Below, in pieces: positions 36,695-46,060 of a DNA stretch of 64,000 nt (within the stretch, counting starts at the first letter, position 1; every line of letters begins with the position of its first letter). A program made the translations under genes and the position numbers. The stretch covers positions 62,001-126,000 of the forward strand of contig CALSQR010000002.1 in assembly GCA_943788505.1 (NCBI GenBank), in the 5' to 3' direction. The notes below the pieces were generated by a model, which was not told where the DNA came from, searched no databases, and worked only from the letters and a program-made list of their open reading frames with translations. The stretch comes from an uncultured bacterium. Lineage in GTDB: Bacteria; Bacteroidota; Rhodothermia; Rhodothermales; UBA10348.

Positions 36695-36754
36695 TAGCTG
36701 CCAGACGAAAACACCGCACCGTTAGCATTAATAAAGTCCTTTTCTAGCTGCACT

Positions 36755-38788
36755 GTGCGTCCCTCTCACCCCAGAACGACATCCGCTCGGAAAATCACCC
36801 AGAACAACCCGGAGGGTGAACCAGCCGAGCTATCGACAGGCCGCAAACGGGCTTTTACCTTTGTTGCGATTGCTCTGCCTTTCATGCTCCTGTTTTTGCT
36901 CGAAGGTAGTCTTCGATTAGCAGGTTATGGTGGAATCCCTCCCCTATTTCACCCAATGGAAGGTTATCAGGGATTTATTCAGCCAGATGAAAATGCGGGA
37001 GCACGGTTTTTCCCCAGTATTGCTACCCCACCAAACATTCCGTTCGATTCCTTTCGCGAGCCTCCTGTCGATGAGTCTATCCGGATCATCATGCAAGGCG
37101 GATCAACCGGTGCTGGATGGCCTTATTACTTTGGCGCAAACATAGCTGATCTGGTAGAAGCCTATCTGCAGCAGTCGTTTCCAGGCAGGACTGTGGAAGT
37201 GATGAACACCTCAATGGCCGCTGTGAACAGCTACACGCTGTTGGACCTGTCAGAGGAGATCATCGACCTTGAGCCTGATGCAGTCCTTATTTATGCCGGG
37301 CACAACGAGTACTATGGGGCCCTCGGGGTTGGGTCCTCGCAAGGAATCGGATCTAATCCAGCTTTCGTCAACCTGTACTTGAAACTTAGACGGCTACGAA
37401 CCACCCAGTTAGTCCAGGACATGACAGCAACGGTAGCAGGATGGCTCGTTTCCTCTCCCGCACAGGAGCAGAGCGGGACGCTGATGCAAAACATGGTTCG
37501 CGAGCAACGTATCCCGCTAGGGTCAGACCTTTACGAAAAGGGCATTGAGCAATTCAGGTTCAATATGTCCCTACTGCTGTCCAACTATGAAAAGGCTGGC
37601 ATTCCCGTATATATCGGGACCTTAGCCTCAAATATTCGTGATCAAGCCCCGTTCATCTCAGGGACAGGTTCTACCGATGAGTCTGACAATCAGGTAGCAG
37701 CGCAAGACGTCGTGGCGGCCTTGCGTGCATTGGCTGAGGCAGACTCACTTAGAGCTCAGACTATGTTGGACCGAGTCATCGAAGACTATCCGTCATTTGC
37801 TGTGGCGTACTACCATCGCGGTCTGCTAAATGAACAGATTGGCGATACAGTGCAAGCACGATCAGATTTGGAAACCGCGAGAGAACAAGACGAATTACGA
37901 TTCAGGGCCCCCTCAACCATTAACACTATCATCAGGGAGCTAGCATCGGATCATAGCGCAACAATCGTTGAATCAGAAGCCGCAATGGCCGGCGCAGCTT
38001 CCAATGGACTGATAGGCCGTGAACTGATGCTTGAGCACCTTCACCCTACCGTTGAAGGGTATAGAATTCTCGGGACATCGTTTTTCCTTTCTTTGGCTGA
38101 GAATGGATTTCGTTCCGAGGATGGTCTGAACTGGTCGGATGTAGACGTCCGTGGCGTAGCAAACACCCGTCCTGTTATCACAGACCTAGATTCCCTCGTT
38201 GGTGCGTACCGCGTGCAGCAACTCACGGGTTCCTGGCCATTTCAGGCCCTTGGAAGCCGGTTTATGGGTGTTGACACCCTGATGGCAGGCACTTTTGTGG
38301 GTGATGTTGCTCTTCGGACCTTTCAGAATGACATGCAACGAGTCGAGGCCCTCGACGCATTGCGCATCAATGCTACTCGGCAAAATGAGCTCGACCAGGC
38401 CGCTGAGTACCTAGGCGCCTTGACACAGCGCTATCCCATGGTGCCCGGCCCCTTCTTAGCATTGGCAAAAATCCAGGTTACTCAAAACCAATTGATGGAT
38501 GCAGAGACCACCATCAGAGCCGAGTTAACCCTTCAGGAATCCGGCGAAGCACAAGAGATCCTAGGAACGGTATTGCTCAGTACTGGGCGGGTTGAAGAGT
38601 CGATTACTCACTTAGAAAGGGCAATAAAGTTGAATGCAGACGACCTCCGTGCTCGGTATAACCTTGCCGGAGCTTTTGCTTTGAAGGGGCAATATGACAA
38701 GGCAAGGTTCCACGCCCAAGAAGTTATTCGTCGTAACCCAGGGTCAGAAGATGCCAGAAGGCTCCTTGCTTCGCTGCCTTCCTCCTGA
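36755..38788 (+). CDS. Membrane-anchored SGNH hydrolase-like protein with C-terminal TPRs
   Basis: The 677-residue protein has a basic N-terminal tail, one membrane helix (FTFVAIALPFMLLFLLEG), and an SGNH-type domain: Ser in MQGGSTGAGWPYYF, Asn in YAGHNEYYGALG, and the final His in LEHLHPTVEGYRI. The acid three residues before that His is Glu rather than the usual Asp. A TPR-like helix pair interrupts the domain near residues 325-375, and three or more TPRs follow from about residue 540 (ETTIRAELTLQ, LERAIKLNADDLRARYNLAG). It may be an esterase or acyl-group transferase on an envelope glycan. The start is GTG. Function unknown. Confidence 0.78.
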   Translation: MRPSHPRTTSARKITQNNPEGEPAELSTGRKRAFTFVAIALPFMLLFLLEGSLRLAGYGGIPPLFHPMEGYQGFIQPDENAGARFFPSIATPPNIPFDSFREPPVDESIRIIMQGGSTGAGWPYYFGANIADLVEAYLQQSFPGRTVEVMNTSMAAVNSYTLLDLSEEIIDLEPDAVLIYAGHNEYYGALGVGSSQGIGSNPAFVNLYLKLRRLRTTQLVQDMTATVAGWLVSSPAQEQSGTLMQNMVREQRIPLGSDLYEKGIEQFRFNMSLLLSNYEKAGIPVYIGTLASNIRDQAPFISGTGSTDESDNQVAAQDVVAALRALAEADSLRAQTMLDRVIEDYPSFAVAYYHRGLLNEQIGDTVQARSDLETAREQDELRFRAPSTINTIIRELASDHSATIVESEAAMAGAASNGLIGRELMLEHLHPTVEGYRILGTSFFLSLAENGFRSEDGLNWSDVDVRGVANTRPVITDLDSLVGAYRVQQLTGSWPFQALGSRFMGVDTLMAGTFVGDVALRTFQNDMQRVEALDALRINATRQNELDQAAEYLGALTQRYPMVPGPFLALAKIQVTQNQLMDAETTIRAELTLQESGEAQEILGTVLLSTGRVEESITHLERAIKLNADDLRARYNLAGAFALKGQYDKARFHAQEVIRRNPGSEDARRLLASLPSS

Positions 38789-38865
38789 CCTAGTATCTGA
38801 CTACAGGGTATCCAGGTTGTCGGATAACACCTCTTGCCTACATATCCGTGCTCTTATCAGTCTGG

Positions 38866-38906
38866 TGCAAAAGAATGTGGCCGGTGAGCTTCGCTCACCG
38901 GCCACA
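38866..38906 (-). terminator. Terminator hairpin between convergent genes
   Basis: TGTGGCCGGTGAG (38876-38888) and CTCACCGGCCACA (38894-38906) form a perfect 13-base stem. On the minus strand TTCTTTTGC follows, so it most likely ends the EF-G-2 transcript. On the plus strand no T run follows, but the hairpin may still serve both genes. Confidence 0.65.
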
Positions 38907-38956
38907 TAGAACGTCAGCACCTAGCACTGCACCGTCCTCATCTTGGACAACTATAC

Positions 38957-41077
38957 TCAGGCTTCGTCTTCGGTCGACGACTCCTTGATCACATCATCCT
39001 GTACATGACGAGGCATGGCTTCATACCGAGTGAATCTCGATCGATGCAAGCCTCGACCTTGGGTCATAGACCTCAATGAGGTCGAGTAGCGATAGAGTTC
39101 AGCTTCAGGTACCTGCGCCAGGATCTTCTGAAACACTCCTTCGACTTCCATTCCCTGGATACGGGCCCGTCGAGTGTTCATGTCGCCCATGACCTCACCC
39201 GTATATGAATCGGGCACCAACACTTCGACATCGTAGATCGGCTCCAATAGAACCGGTGTTGCCTGTCGAAATGCGTCCTGGAAGCAAGTTCGAGCAGCGG
39301 ACTTGAAGGCTGCTTCATTCGAGTCCACGGCATGCATCGACCCATCGTGAATGATGATTCGAACATCTCCTACTGGATATCCAGCAATGGGACCATGAGC
39401 ACAGGCTTCAAATACACCTTTCTGGATCGCTCCAAAGAATCGACGCATGTCAATAACACCACCAACGATGGCGTCGATGAAATGAATCTTAGACCCCCAA
39501 GAGGTCTCTTCCAGGTGCTCTCCTCTCACCTTAATATCAGCCTCGGGTTTATAGTCTCCCTCGAGAGGCTCGACAATCATGCTAATATCGGCATACTGCC
39601 CTGCACCACCGGTCTGTTTCTTGTGGCGATACTTCGAGCGAGCCCGTGACTTCACGGTTTCCCGATAGGCTACCTTCGGCCGAGAATAATCGATTTCGAC
39701 CCCAAATCGGTTCTTGAGCCTGAATTTGGCAATCTCTAGCTGCATCTCGCCCTGTGCACCGAGAACCAACTGGCTCAGGTGCTGATCATGCGTGATTCGA
39801 AGAGATGGATCTTCCTCATGCAGCTGGTGCAAACCCTGTGCTAGCTTGTCTTCTTCGCCTTCCTTCGACGCAACGACAGCCGTCGAATAACGCGGCTCAG
39901 GAAAATCAATCTCCATCATCACGACGCTACTACCTTTTAGGTGGAGCGTATTGTTTGTGTGGGTGTTTTTCAGCTTCACGAGGGCGCCCAAGTCACCAGC
40001 ATACATGCGGTCAACTGGATCACGATCGTGGCCATTGATGGCATAGAGCTGGCCAAGACGTTCGGATGCGCTTGTTTGGGCATTGATCAAATCCATCCCA
40101 GCCGCGAGCGACCCGGAATGAATACGGAAAAAAGAATAGTCCCCAACGTGGGCTTCAGCCATAGTATGATAAATGAACGCTACAGGCTCACCGCTTGAAT
40201 CAGGCTTGATCGATCCGCCATCTGCCGTTTCGGCCTCAGGCATCTGATTCGGCGTTGGACAAACGTTGCCGACAAACTCCATCAACCGAGAAACCCCGAT
40301 GTTAGCTGTCGCGCTGGTCAGAAAGATGGGGAAGAGTTCATGCCGAATCATAGCTGCACGAAGCCCAGCACGCGATTCGTCTTCGGTTAGATTGCCTTTT
40401 TCGAAATAGAGCTCCATGAGCCTCTCATCATTCTCAGCAATGTTTTCAACCAATTCATTGTGCAACTGGTTGGCCTCTTCAAGGAATGCATCATCGATGT
40501 CGCTTTGCGTCATCTTGCCATTTTCGTCGAAGGTAATCTGCTTCATCAACAAAACGTCAATAATAGCCCGACTCCCTCCGCCAACCGGTAATTGCACCAC
40601 CGTAGCTCCGCGTCCGAAACGGTCTTTAATCTGCTCAACGAGATCTCGAAAATCGGTATTCGGCTTGTCCAGTTGGTTAATCACGAACATGGACGGAGTA
40701 GACTCCTTCACGGCAGCGCGCCAAGCGAGCTCTGTTCCGACCTGAACGCCTTCTGAGGCATTGATCACGAACAGAGCTGAATCGACAACATGAAGGGAGG
40801 AAGCAACCTCACCAACAAAGTCCGGATATCCGGGTGTATCGATTACATTAATTTTGTTGCCGCCGTATTCAACGTGCAAAAGCGAGGCGAAGACTGACAT
40901 TTGTCGCTCCTTCTCGCTTGGGTGATAATCACTGGTCGTTGTTCCTTCTTCAATGGAACCCATTCGCTGGATCGCTCCTGTGTCCAGGAGCATGGCCTCA
41001 GCCAGCATGGTCTTGCCACTCCCCTGGTGTCCCACCAGTGCAATATTGCGGATATGATCGGCATCGTAAACTTTCAT
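38957..41077 (-). CDS. EF-G-2-type translation factor GTPase
   Basis: A 706-residue EF-G paralogue. The G domain begins ALVGHQGSGKTMLAEAML, differing from the AHIDAGKT loop of canonical FusA. SIEEGTTTSDYHP, the switch II motif DTPGYPDFVGEV and the base-recognition motif NQLDK (canonical NKMD) follow. Domains II-V are complete, with the EF-G domain IV region near HFIDAIVGG. These features match the EF-G-2/FusA2 group seen in Thermus and many Bacteroidota, whose exact role is unclear. It is not in a str operon, which supports a paralogue rather than the main elongation factor. Confidence 0.85.
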   Translation of the reverse strand: MKVYDADHIRNIALVGHQGSGKTMLAEAMLLDTGAIQRMGSIEEGTTTSDYHPSEKERQMSVFASLLHVEYGGNKINVIDTPGYPDFVGEVASSLHVVDSALFVINASEGVQVGTELAWRAAVKESTPSMFVINQLDKPNTDFRDLVEQIKDRFGRGATVVQLPVGGGSRAIIDVLLMKQITFDENGKMTQSDIDDAFLEEANQLHNELVENIAENDERLMELYFEKGNLTEDESRAGLRAAMIRHELFPIFLTSATANIGVSRLMEFVGNVCPTPNQMPEAETADGGSIKPDSSGEPVAFIYHTMAEAHVGDYSFFRIHSGSLAAGMDLINAQTSASERLGQLYAINGHDRDPVDRMYAGDLGALVKLKNTHTNNTLHLKGSSVVMMEIDFPEPRYSTAVVASKEGEEDKLAQGLHQLHEEDPSLRITHDQHLSQLVLGAQGEMQLEIAKFRLKNRFGVEIDYSRPKVAYRETVKSRARSKYRHKKQTGGAGQYADISMIVEPLEGDYKPEADIKVRGEHLEETSWGSKIHFIDAIVGGVIDMRRFFGAIQKGVFEACAHGPIAGYPVGDVRIIIHDGSMHAVDSNEAAFKSAARTCFQDAFRQATPVLLEPIYDVEVLVPDSYTGEVMGDMNTRRARIQGMEVEGVFQKILAQVPEAELYRYSTSLRSMTQGRGLHRSRFTRYEAMPRHVQDDVIKESSTEDEA

Positions 41078-41129
41078 CGTGTGCCCCTATAAGATGATTC
41101 GGTTCTGAAATCGTAGAAAATTTGGATTG

Positions 41130-41159
41130 ATAAGATACTCTGATGGTCCGCATTGTCAA
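41130..41159 (-). promoter_or_regulatory. Promoter of the EF-G-2 gene (Bacteroidota type)
   Basis: On the minus strand TTG (41159-41157), 19 bases, then TATCTTAT (41137-41130) fits TTG-N19-TAnnTTTG. It lies about 55 bases before the start at 41077. Confidence 0.45.
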
Positions 41160-41364
41160 TACGATCTAGCACGTTCAGGATTGCCCCTACACGCACACTC
41201 AGGTAAAGGTTTGACCACATTATCTCCGTTGGATTGCAGCAGACACTTCGATCAAGACAAGGACACATGTAAATTCAGCCCCCACAGCCCCCACAGACAC
41301 AGGAACAACGCCAGCCTGGGGTCATTGGCGATTCACCACCGCATCCTGGGACATCCCAATACCC

Positions 41365-42048
41365 ATGACCTTCCTTTCGATAGAAACAACGGCTGATGGC
41401 TGCAGCATCTCATGGATTGAGCAGGAAACGGTGCATTCCTTGGTCGCGGATGAACCTCGAAGCCATGCACGTAGGCTGGCACCTCTGATTCGTGAACTGT
41501 TGGACGCCGTTGGCTCGGTACCGGATGCCATTGCCCTTTCAGCAGGACCGGGTTCTTACACAGGGCTCAGAATCGGTGCATCAACAGCAAAAGGGCTGTG
41601 CTGGTCACTGGACCTACCACTGTATGCCATTTCCACATTCGATACGCTTGTATCCCACTACTCGGACCAAGCTGATGTGATGAATCAGAACGATATTAAG
41701 GTTTTACTTCCGGCACGTAAGGGAGAAGTCTTTTCGGCTGGTTTCGATATAAAAGACGGCCGCATTGCACGGACAGAGGAAGCAATAGGCATAAAGCTTA
41801 ATGAAATCATCCTCGATGAATCCACGCATTACCTGGTTCCAACCGAATCACTACGCGATGCTTTGCCCCAGGAAGGAAACCCTACGCTGTCTGTCGTACC
41901 CCTCCATTCTGAAAACCTGGTCAGTCTTCTGAGGAATCAGAGCGAAGAGTACCGAGTAGAAGACGTATCTTCCTTCGAACCCCATTATTTGAGGGAGTTT
42001 GTCGCAAAAAGGCCGGCGAAGAGTATCTTCGAGAGACTTCCGTTCTGA
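41365..42048 (+). CDS. tsaB: tRNA threonylcarbamoyladenosine biosynthesis protein TsaB
   Basis: A 227-residue ASKHA-fold protein that partners TsaD and TsaE in forming t6A37 of ANN-decoding tRNAs. It has FLSIETTADGCSIS, SHARRLAPLIRELL, and the diagnostic AIALSAGPGSYTGLRIG. AKGLCWSLDLPLYAIST follows. TsaC/Sua5, the other t6A enzyme visible, is encoded at 52.1 kb; tsaD and tsaE are not in the window. Confidence 0.95.
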   Translation: MTFLSIETTADGCSISWIEQETVHSLVADEPRSHARRLAPLIRELLDAVGSVPDAIALSAGPGSYTGLRIGASTAKGLCWSLDLPLYAISTFDTLVSHYSDQADVMNQNDIKVLLPARKGEVFSAGFDIKDGRIARTEEAIGIKLNEIILDESTHYLVPTESLRDALPQEGNPTLSVVPLHSENLVSLLRNQSEEYRVEDVSSFEPHYLREFVAKRPAKSIFERLPF

Positions 42049-42097
42049 ACGGACGTTTCGCCTCACCCGCCCCCATCCACAATTCGATTTCTTCTGC

Positions 42098-42985
42098 ATG
42101 TCCTGGTTCAAGCGCAAATCTGCCGGTATCAAGACCTCAAGCAGTGGACGTAATGACGTCCCGGACGGTCAATGGATCAAGTGTGGCGGATGTAGTGACA
42201 CAGTAAATCGCCGCGAGATTGAAAAGCAGAATCTTGTCTGCCCCAAATGCGACTATCACTTTAAGATGTCAAGCATGGGGTATTTCGATCTTCTTTACGA
42301 TGGCGACTACGAAGTCCATGATGACAATCTGATCTCAGTTGATCCCCTGGGGTTCAAGGACCGAAAGGCTTACGCGGACCGGATCGTGGCCACCCGCGAA
42401 AAAACCGGATTAAATGATGCTGCAAAGGCCGCTGTCGGCAAGATCGGTGGTCATTCTCTCTCCATTGCAGCCATGGACTTTTCGTTCATCGGCGGATCGA
42501 TGGGCTCTGTTGTTGGAGAAGTCGTAACGCGAGCCATTCGCCGGGGCTATGAGCAAAAGATGCCGGTCCTCGTGATCGCGCAGTCAGGTGGCGCTCGAAT
42601 GATGGAGGGTGCCCTTAGCCTGATGCAAATGGCAAAAACCAGTGCCCATCTGACGCGCCTTTCCGAAGCTGGACTTCCTTTCATCGTTTTGCTTACCAAT
42701 CCGACGACAGGTGGTGTAACTGCCTCCTTTGCGATGCTAGGAGACTTTCATATTGCTGAACCAGGCGCCCTCATTGGATTTGCCGGACCACGAGTAATCC
42801 GGGAGACGATGGGCCAGGATCTCCCAAAAGGGTTCCAGACATCCGAATTCCTTCTTGAAAAAGGGTTTGTAGATCTGATTATCGATCGACGAGAACTGCG
42901 ACAGGAGCTGATTCACTTGCTAGATCTCATTATGGAGGAGAAGGTCAACGTTCGCAAGAAGAAGAAAACGCCTGCAGCTAAATAG
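42098..42985 (+). CDS. accD: Acetyl-CoA carboxylase carboxyltransferase subunit beta
   Basis: This subunit of the carboxyltransferase half of acetyl-CoA carboxylase works with AccA to make malonyl-CoA for fatty acid synthesis. The N-terminal zinc ribbon is clear (WIKCGGC and LVCPKCDYHFK). The crotonase-like fold shows GGSMGSVVGEV, IAQSGGARMMEG and NPTTGGVTASFAMLGD. The 295-residue length from the ATG at 42098 is standard. It follows tsaB by about 50 bases and may share its promoter. Confidence 0.96.
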   Translation: MSWFKRKSAGIKTSSSGRNDVPDGQWIKCGGCSDTVNRREIEKQNLVCPKCDYHFKMSSMGYFDLLYDGDYEVHDDNLISVDPLGFKDRKAYADRIVATREKTGLNDAAKAAVGKIGGHSLSIAAMDFSFIGGSMGSVVGEVVTRAIRRGYEQKMPVLVIAQSGGARMMEGALSLMQMAKTSAHLTRLSEAGLPFIVLLTNPTTGGVTASFAMLGDFHIAEPGALIGFAGPRVIRETMGQDLPKGFQTSEFLLEKGFVDLIIDRRELRQELIHLLDLIMEEKVNVRKKKKTPAAK

Positions 42986-43342
42986 AAAGACCGACCACAA
43001 AGGGCCGTCCGTCCTTGGAACCTTTTCTTTTGCAGCTACGTCAAATTAAGGCCTATTCAGAGAGGCGATGAGTAGCTAACCCTCTCCAATAATACTTGAC
43101 GTCCTAAACTGGGTCAGTTGACAATGGCTGAACGGTTAAAAGGTGAGCGCGAATCGCACACGAACGGGTCGGATCGGGGAAATAGGCTATCCAAAGCCCC
43201 AGGCCATTCACATGGCCTCTTTATTTGGTCTAGAAACGGGCCTCGTCAAGCTAGAACTACCTTCTGGTCGGTCCCCTCGATCGGCAAGACCTACGGGCAC
43301 TTAAGGGGGGTCTTACGATGGTCGATAACGGGTTCAGACATC
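42986..43342. other. Leader region between accD and the SpoIID-domain gene
   Basis: The frame of the downstream gene is open through most of this stretch (from 43118), but the predicted residues have low-complexity, non-family character and the signal peptide begins only at 43343. The region holds a terminator-like hairpin at 43201 and likely the promoter of the next gene. Confidence 0.5.
43201..43226 (+). terminator. Terminator-like hairpin after accD
   Basis: AGGCCAT and ATGGCCT form a 7-base stem with loop TCAC (43201-43218), followed by CTTTATTT. It may end the accD transcript or attenuate read-through into the SpoIID-domain gene. Confidence 0.5.
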
Positions 43343-44731
43343 ATGAAACGGTTCATACCTACATATCGCTTGTTTGCGACCTTGTTACTCCTGCTTCTTG
43401 CAGTGCCTTCGGTAGCTAACGCCTCCTCTAGCCCAATTGCAGACGAGGTGCAAGTTACGATCATGAATGACCTGAATCTGCGCTCAATAGAGGTAACACC
43501 GCTAAATGGTGATGTCCGGATTACTGTCGGGAAAACTGAAATCTCGGTGCGGTCCGGTGAACCCATCTACTTAACCAGAAGTGGATCTGAGATTGAACTT
43601 GAAGTCGATGGGACAACCTTTTGGGGAGCCACCATCCAGATCAACAGCCCAGTTGGTGGTTCATTTAAGCTATATGTGCCCTCGTCAAGCCAAATGCGCT
43701 CTTACAGTGGTTCGTTAGACATTCAGGTTCAAGGCAATAATGGTGAGTTGCGTGTTATCAACCGGATTCCACTGGAAGACTATGTCGCTTCTGTTGTTAG
43801 TTCTGAGTACGGATTGAAGGACATTGAGGGGGCGAGGGCCATGGCCGTTGTTGCCCGCACTTATGCACTGCATGCGTTGCAAAATGGCCGAACCTTGTTG
43901 GATTCAGAGCGCTCGCAGGTGTACAAAGGGCTCTCTAGGCTTTCTGAAGCCTCTCGTCAGGCTGCAATGAGCACTCGTGGTCAAGTTTTGACGTACAAAG
44001 GCGAGCTTATCGACGCCGTGTATTCGTCCTCCAATGGTGGCCGTACTGCGTCCAACGAAACGATCTGGGGGTCTTCTCCATTACCGTATTTCTCGTCTCG
44101 AAAGGACCCTTGGGATGCCAAGACGTCTCCTCATGCGAAATGGGAATGGAAAGCGTCAGAAGGAGATGTCCACAAAGCACTTTCCAGTCGATTTGGTCTG
44201 GACGTTCGTGAAGTGGACATACTTAGCAAGGCTGCTGATGGCCGTGTGGAAGAGGTTCGCCTTAAAAGTCGTCGTGACTCAAAAGAGATCTCCGGAACGG
44301 TTTTCGGGGCAGCAATGGCTGCGTCCTTTGGAGGAACCACGCTCAGAAGTACCTACTTCGATATGAGTAAACGTGGTGGGTCCTACACATTTGAAGGACG
44401 TGGATACGGACACGGAGTCGGTCTAAGTCAATGGGGTGCCCATGGCATGGCCTTGGACGGTCGTTCGTATGGCGAGATACTCGACTTTTATTATGATGGC
44501 GCTCGCTTGGAGCAAATGCCGTCATCCGGCGAAGCGTTGGCTGAGCTTGAACCCACCCTCCCTTCCCTTGGCGCACCGTATCAGGATGATTCCGCTACTG
44601 ACGCGTTCAGCATGTCAATCAGTGATCGTTCCTCAGAGGACACACGATCAACACCTCTAGAGAAGGAACGGGACACGAACGCAGCTGACGAGAAGCCCGC
44701 ACGCAAGAAAACGCGCCGGTCAGGCTGGTAA
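43343..44731 (+). CDS. Exported SpoIID/LytB-domain protein
   Basis: A 462-residue protein from the ATG at 43343, where a clear signal peptide begins (FATLLLLLLAVPSVANA). The SpoIID/LytB domain has RIPLEDYVASVVSSEYG, RAMAVVARTYALHAL, DAVYSSSNGGRT and the closing GRGYGHGVGLSQWGAHGMAL. SpoIID-type proteins cut or process peptidoglycan glycan strands lacking stem peptides, and non-sporulating bacteria have relatives of unclear role. The last 80 residues are polar and end in a basic KKTRRSGW tail. It is convergent with the AmpG-like gene, hinting at a shared cell-wall theme. Confidence 0.88.
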   Translation: MKRFIPTYRLFATLLLLLLAVPSVANASSSPIADEVQVTIMNDLNLRSIEVTPLNGDVRITVGKTEISVRSGEPIYLTRSGSEIELEVDGTTFWGATIQINSPVGGSFKLYVPSSSQMRSYSGSLDIQVQGNNGELRVINRIPLEDYVASVVSSEYGLKDIEGARAMAVVARTYALHALQNGRTLLDSERSQVYKGLSRLSEASRQAAMSTRGQVLTYKGELIDAVYSSSNGGRTASNETIWGSSPLPYFSSRKDPWDAKTSPHAKWEWKASEGDVHKALSSRFGLDVREVDILSKAADGRVEEVRLKSRRDSKEISGTVFGAAMAASFGGTTLRSTYFDMSKRGGSYTFEGRGYGHGVGLSQWGAHGMALDGRSYGEILDFYYDGARLEQMPSSGEALAELEPTLPSLGAPYQDDSATDAFSMSISDRSSEDTRSTPLEKERDTNAADEKPARKKTRRSGW

Positions 44732-44757
44732 AAAATCAGGATTCGCTAGAGAGCGGA

Positions 44758-46059
44758 TCAGTCTTTCGCTTTCCCAAACTCAGGGTCGATGTCTACCAAC
44801 CACGCGACGACGAAACCTGGGATGGTAGCCAGCATGATCCAGGCAAAAAAGTTCTGATAGCCCAGCATCTCCTGGATCCATCCACTGATCATGCCGGGAA
44901 GCATCATCCCAAGAGCCATGAAGCCAGTCAAAAGAGCAAAATGAGCTGTTTTGTGCTTCCCTTCTGCCGCATAAATCATATAGAGCATGAACGCGGTGAG
45001 GCCAAACCCATAACCAAACTGCTCGACAGCCACTGATAGATGCACGATGAGAGTGCTCGATGGCTGAATGATCGATAGAAAAAGATAAACCGCGTTGGGT
45101 AGGTTGATCGCGGCGACCATCCACCACAACCAGTATTTGAGACCATTCCGAGAGGCTACGAAACCTCCCAGCAGGCCACCTAGCACAAGGGCGATGATGC
45201 CGACCGTTCCATAGACAAATCCAACCTGTCTCGTCGTTAGCCCTAGGCCTCCTACCTCAATATTATCCAGCAGAAACGGGGAAGCCATCTTGACCAACTG
45301 TGCCTCGGCAAAGCGATAAAACAGGACGAACAGGATGGTTATCCAAATGCCCTTCTTCGCAAAGAAGGCGCGGAAGGTCTCAATAAAGCCGGAAACCACC
45401 CCGGACGCTGTATCCGACAAGGCTGGCTGATCTGTATCAGGACGAGGAAGCACGAACCAGTGCCAAACCATAAACATCAGATACATGGCAGCCACAGCGC
45501 CCATCGTTAAGGCCCACGCCAAGGGCAGATCATCCAACGAGACTTCCAGCTGACCAGCTAAAATGACCAGGAGTCCTTGTCCCGTAATCATGGCCAAACG
45601 GTAAAAGGTGCCCCGGATGCCTACAAACCAAGCCTGGTTCGAATCATCGATGGCCAGCATATAAAATCCATCGGCTGCAATATCATGCGTCGCGCTTGAG
45701 AACGCCATCAACCAGAAAAACACCAGCGACCACCGAAAAAAGCCAGGCCCAGGCAACGTCAAAGCGACCCCTGCCATGGCTGCTCCAATAACCAATTGCA
45801 TTCCGATAATCCAGAACCGCTTGGTGCGAATGATATCAACCAAGGGGCTCCATATCGGCTTTATGACCCACGGTAAATACAGCCAGCTCGTATACAGCGC
45901 TATATCTGCATTCGAAATTCCCAGCTTTTTGTACATGATCACACTCATGGACATCACAAGTACATACGGTATTCCTTCAGCAAAATAGAGGCTTGGAATC
46001 CACTTCCATGATGAATTGCGCTCGGCCCGCGTTGCGTCAATTTCTTTCAAATCAGCCAC
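44758..46059 (-). CDS. MFS transporter, AmpG-like
   Basis: A 433-residue, 12-helix transporter with SLYFAEGIPYVLVMSMSVIMY, LYLPWVIKPIWSPLVD and the helix-4 region ATHDIAADGFYM, which match the AmpG/PAT branch of the MFS. AmpG imports anhydromuropeptides or GlcNAc-containing sugars. Here it is the last gene of an overlapping set with an amidase-domain lipoprotein and a GHL10 lipoprotein, consistent with uptake of the sugar or muropeptide products they release. A GTG start lies just after the amidase stop. Confidence 0.85.
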   Translation of the reverse strand: MADLKEIDATRAERNSSWKWIPSLYFAEGIPYVLVMSMSVIMYKKLGISNADIALYTSWLYLPWVIKPIWSPLVDIIRTKRFWIIGMQLVIGAAMAGVALTLPGPGFFRWSLVFFWLMAFSSATHDIAADGFYMLAIDDSNQAWFVGIRGTFYRLAMITGQGLLVILAGQLEVSLDDLPLAWALTMGAVAAMYLMFMVWHWFVLPRPDTDQPALSDTASGVVSGFIETFRAFFAKKGIWITILFVLFYRFAEAQLVKMASPFLLDNIEVGGLGLTTRQVGFVYGTVGIIALVLGGLLGGFVASRNGLKYWLWWMVAAINLPNAVYLFLSIIQPSSTLIVHLSVAVEQFGYGFGLTAFMLYMIYAAEGKHKTAHFALLTGFMALGMMLPGMISGWIQEMLGYQNFFAWIMLATIPGFVVAWLVDIDPEFGKAKD

Positions 46060-46060
46060 C

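Noticed and set aside
41275-41300. Short CAGCCCCCA repeats upstream of tsaB
   Set aside because: Only two short copies in a C-rich stretch; no CRISPR-like spacing or structure.
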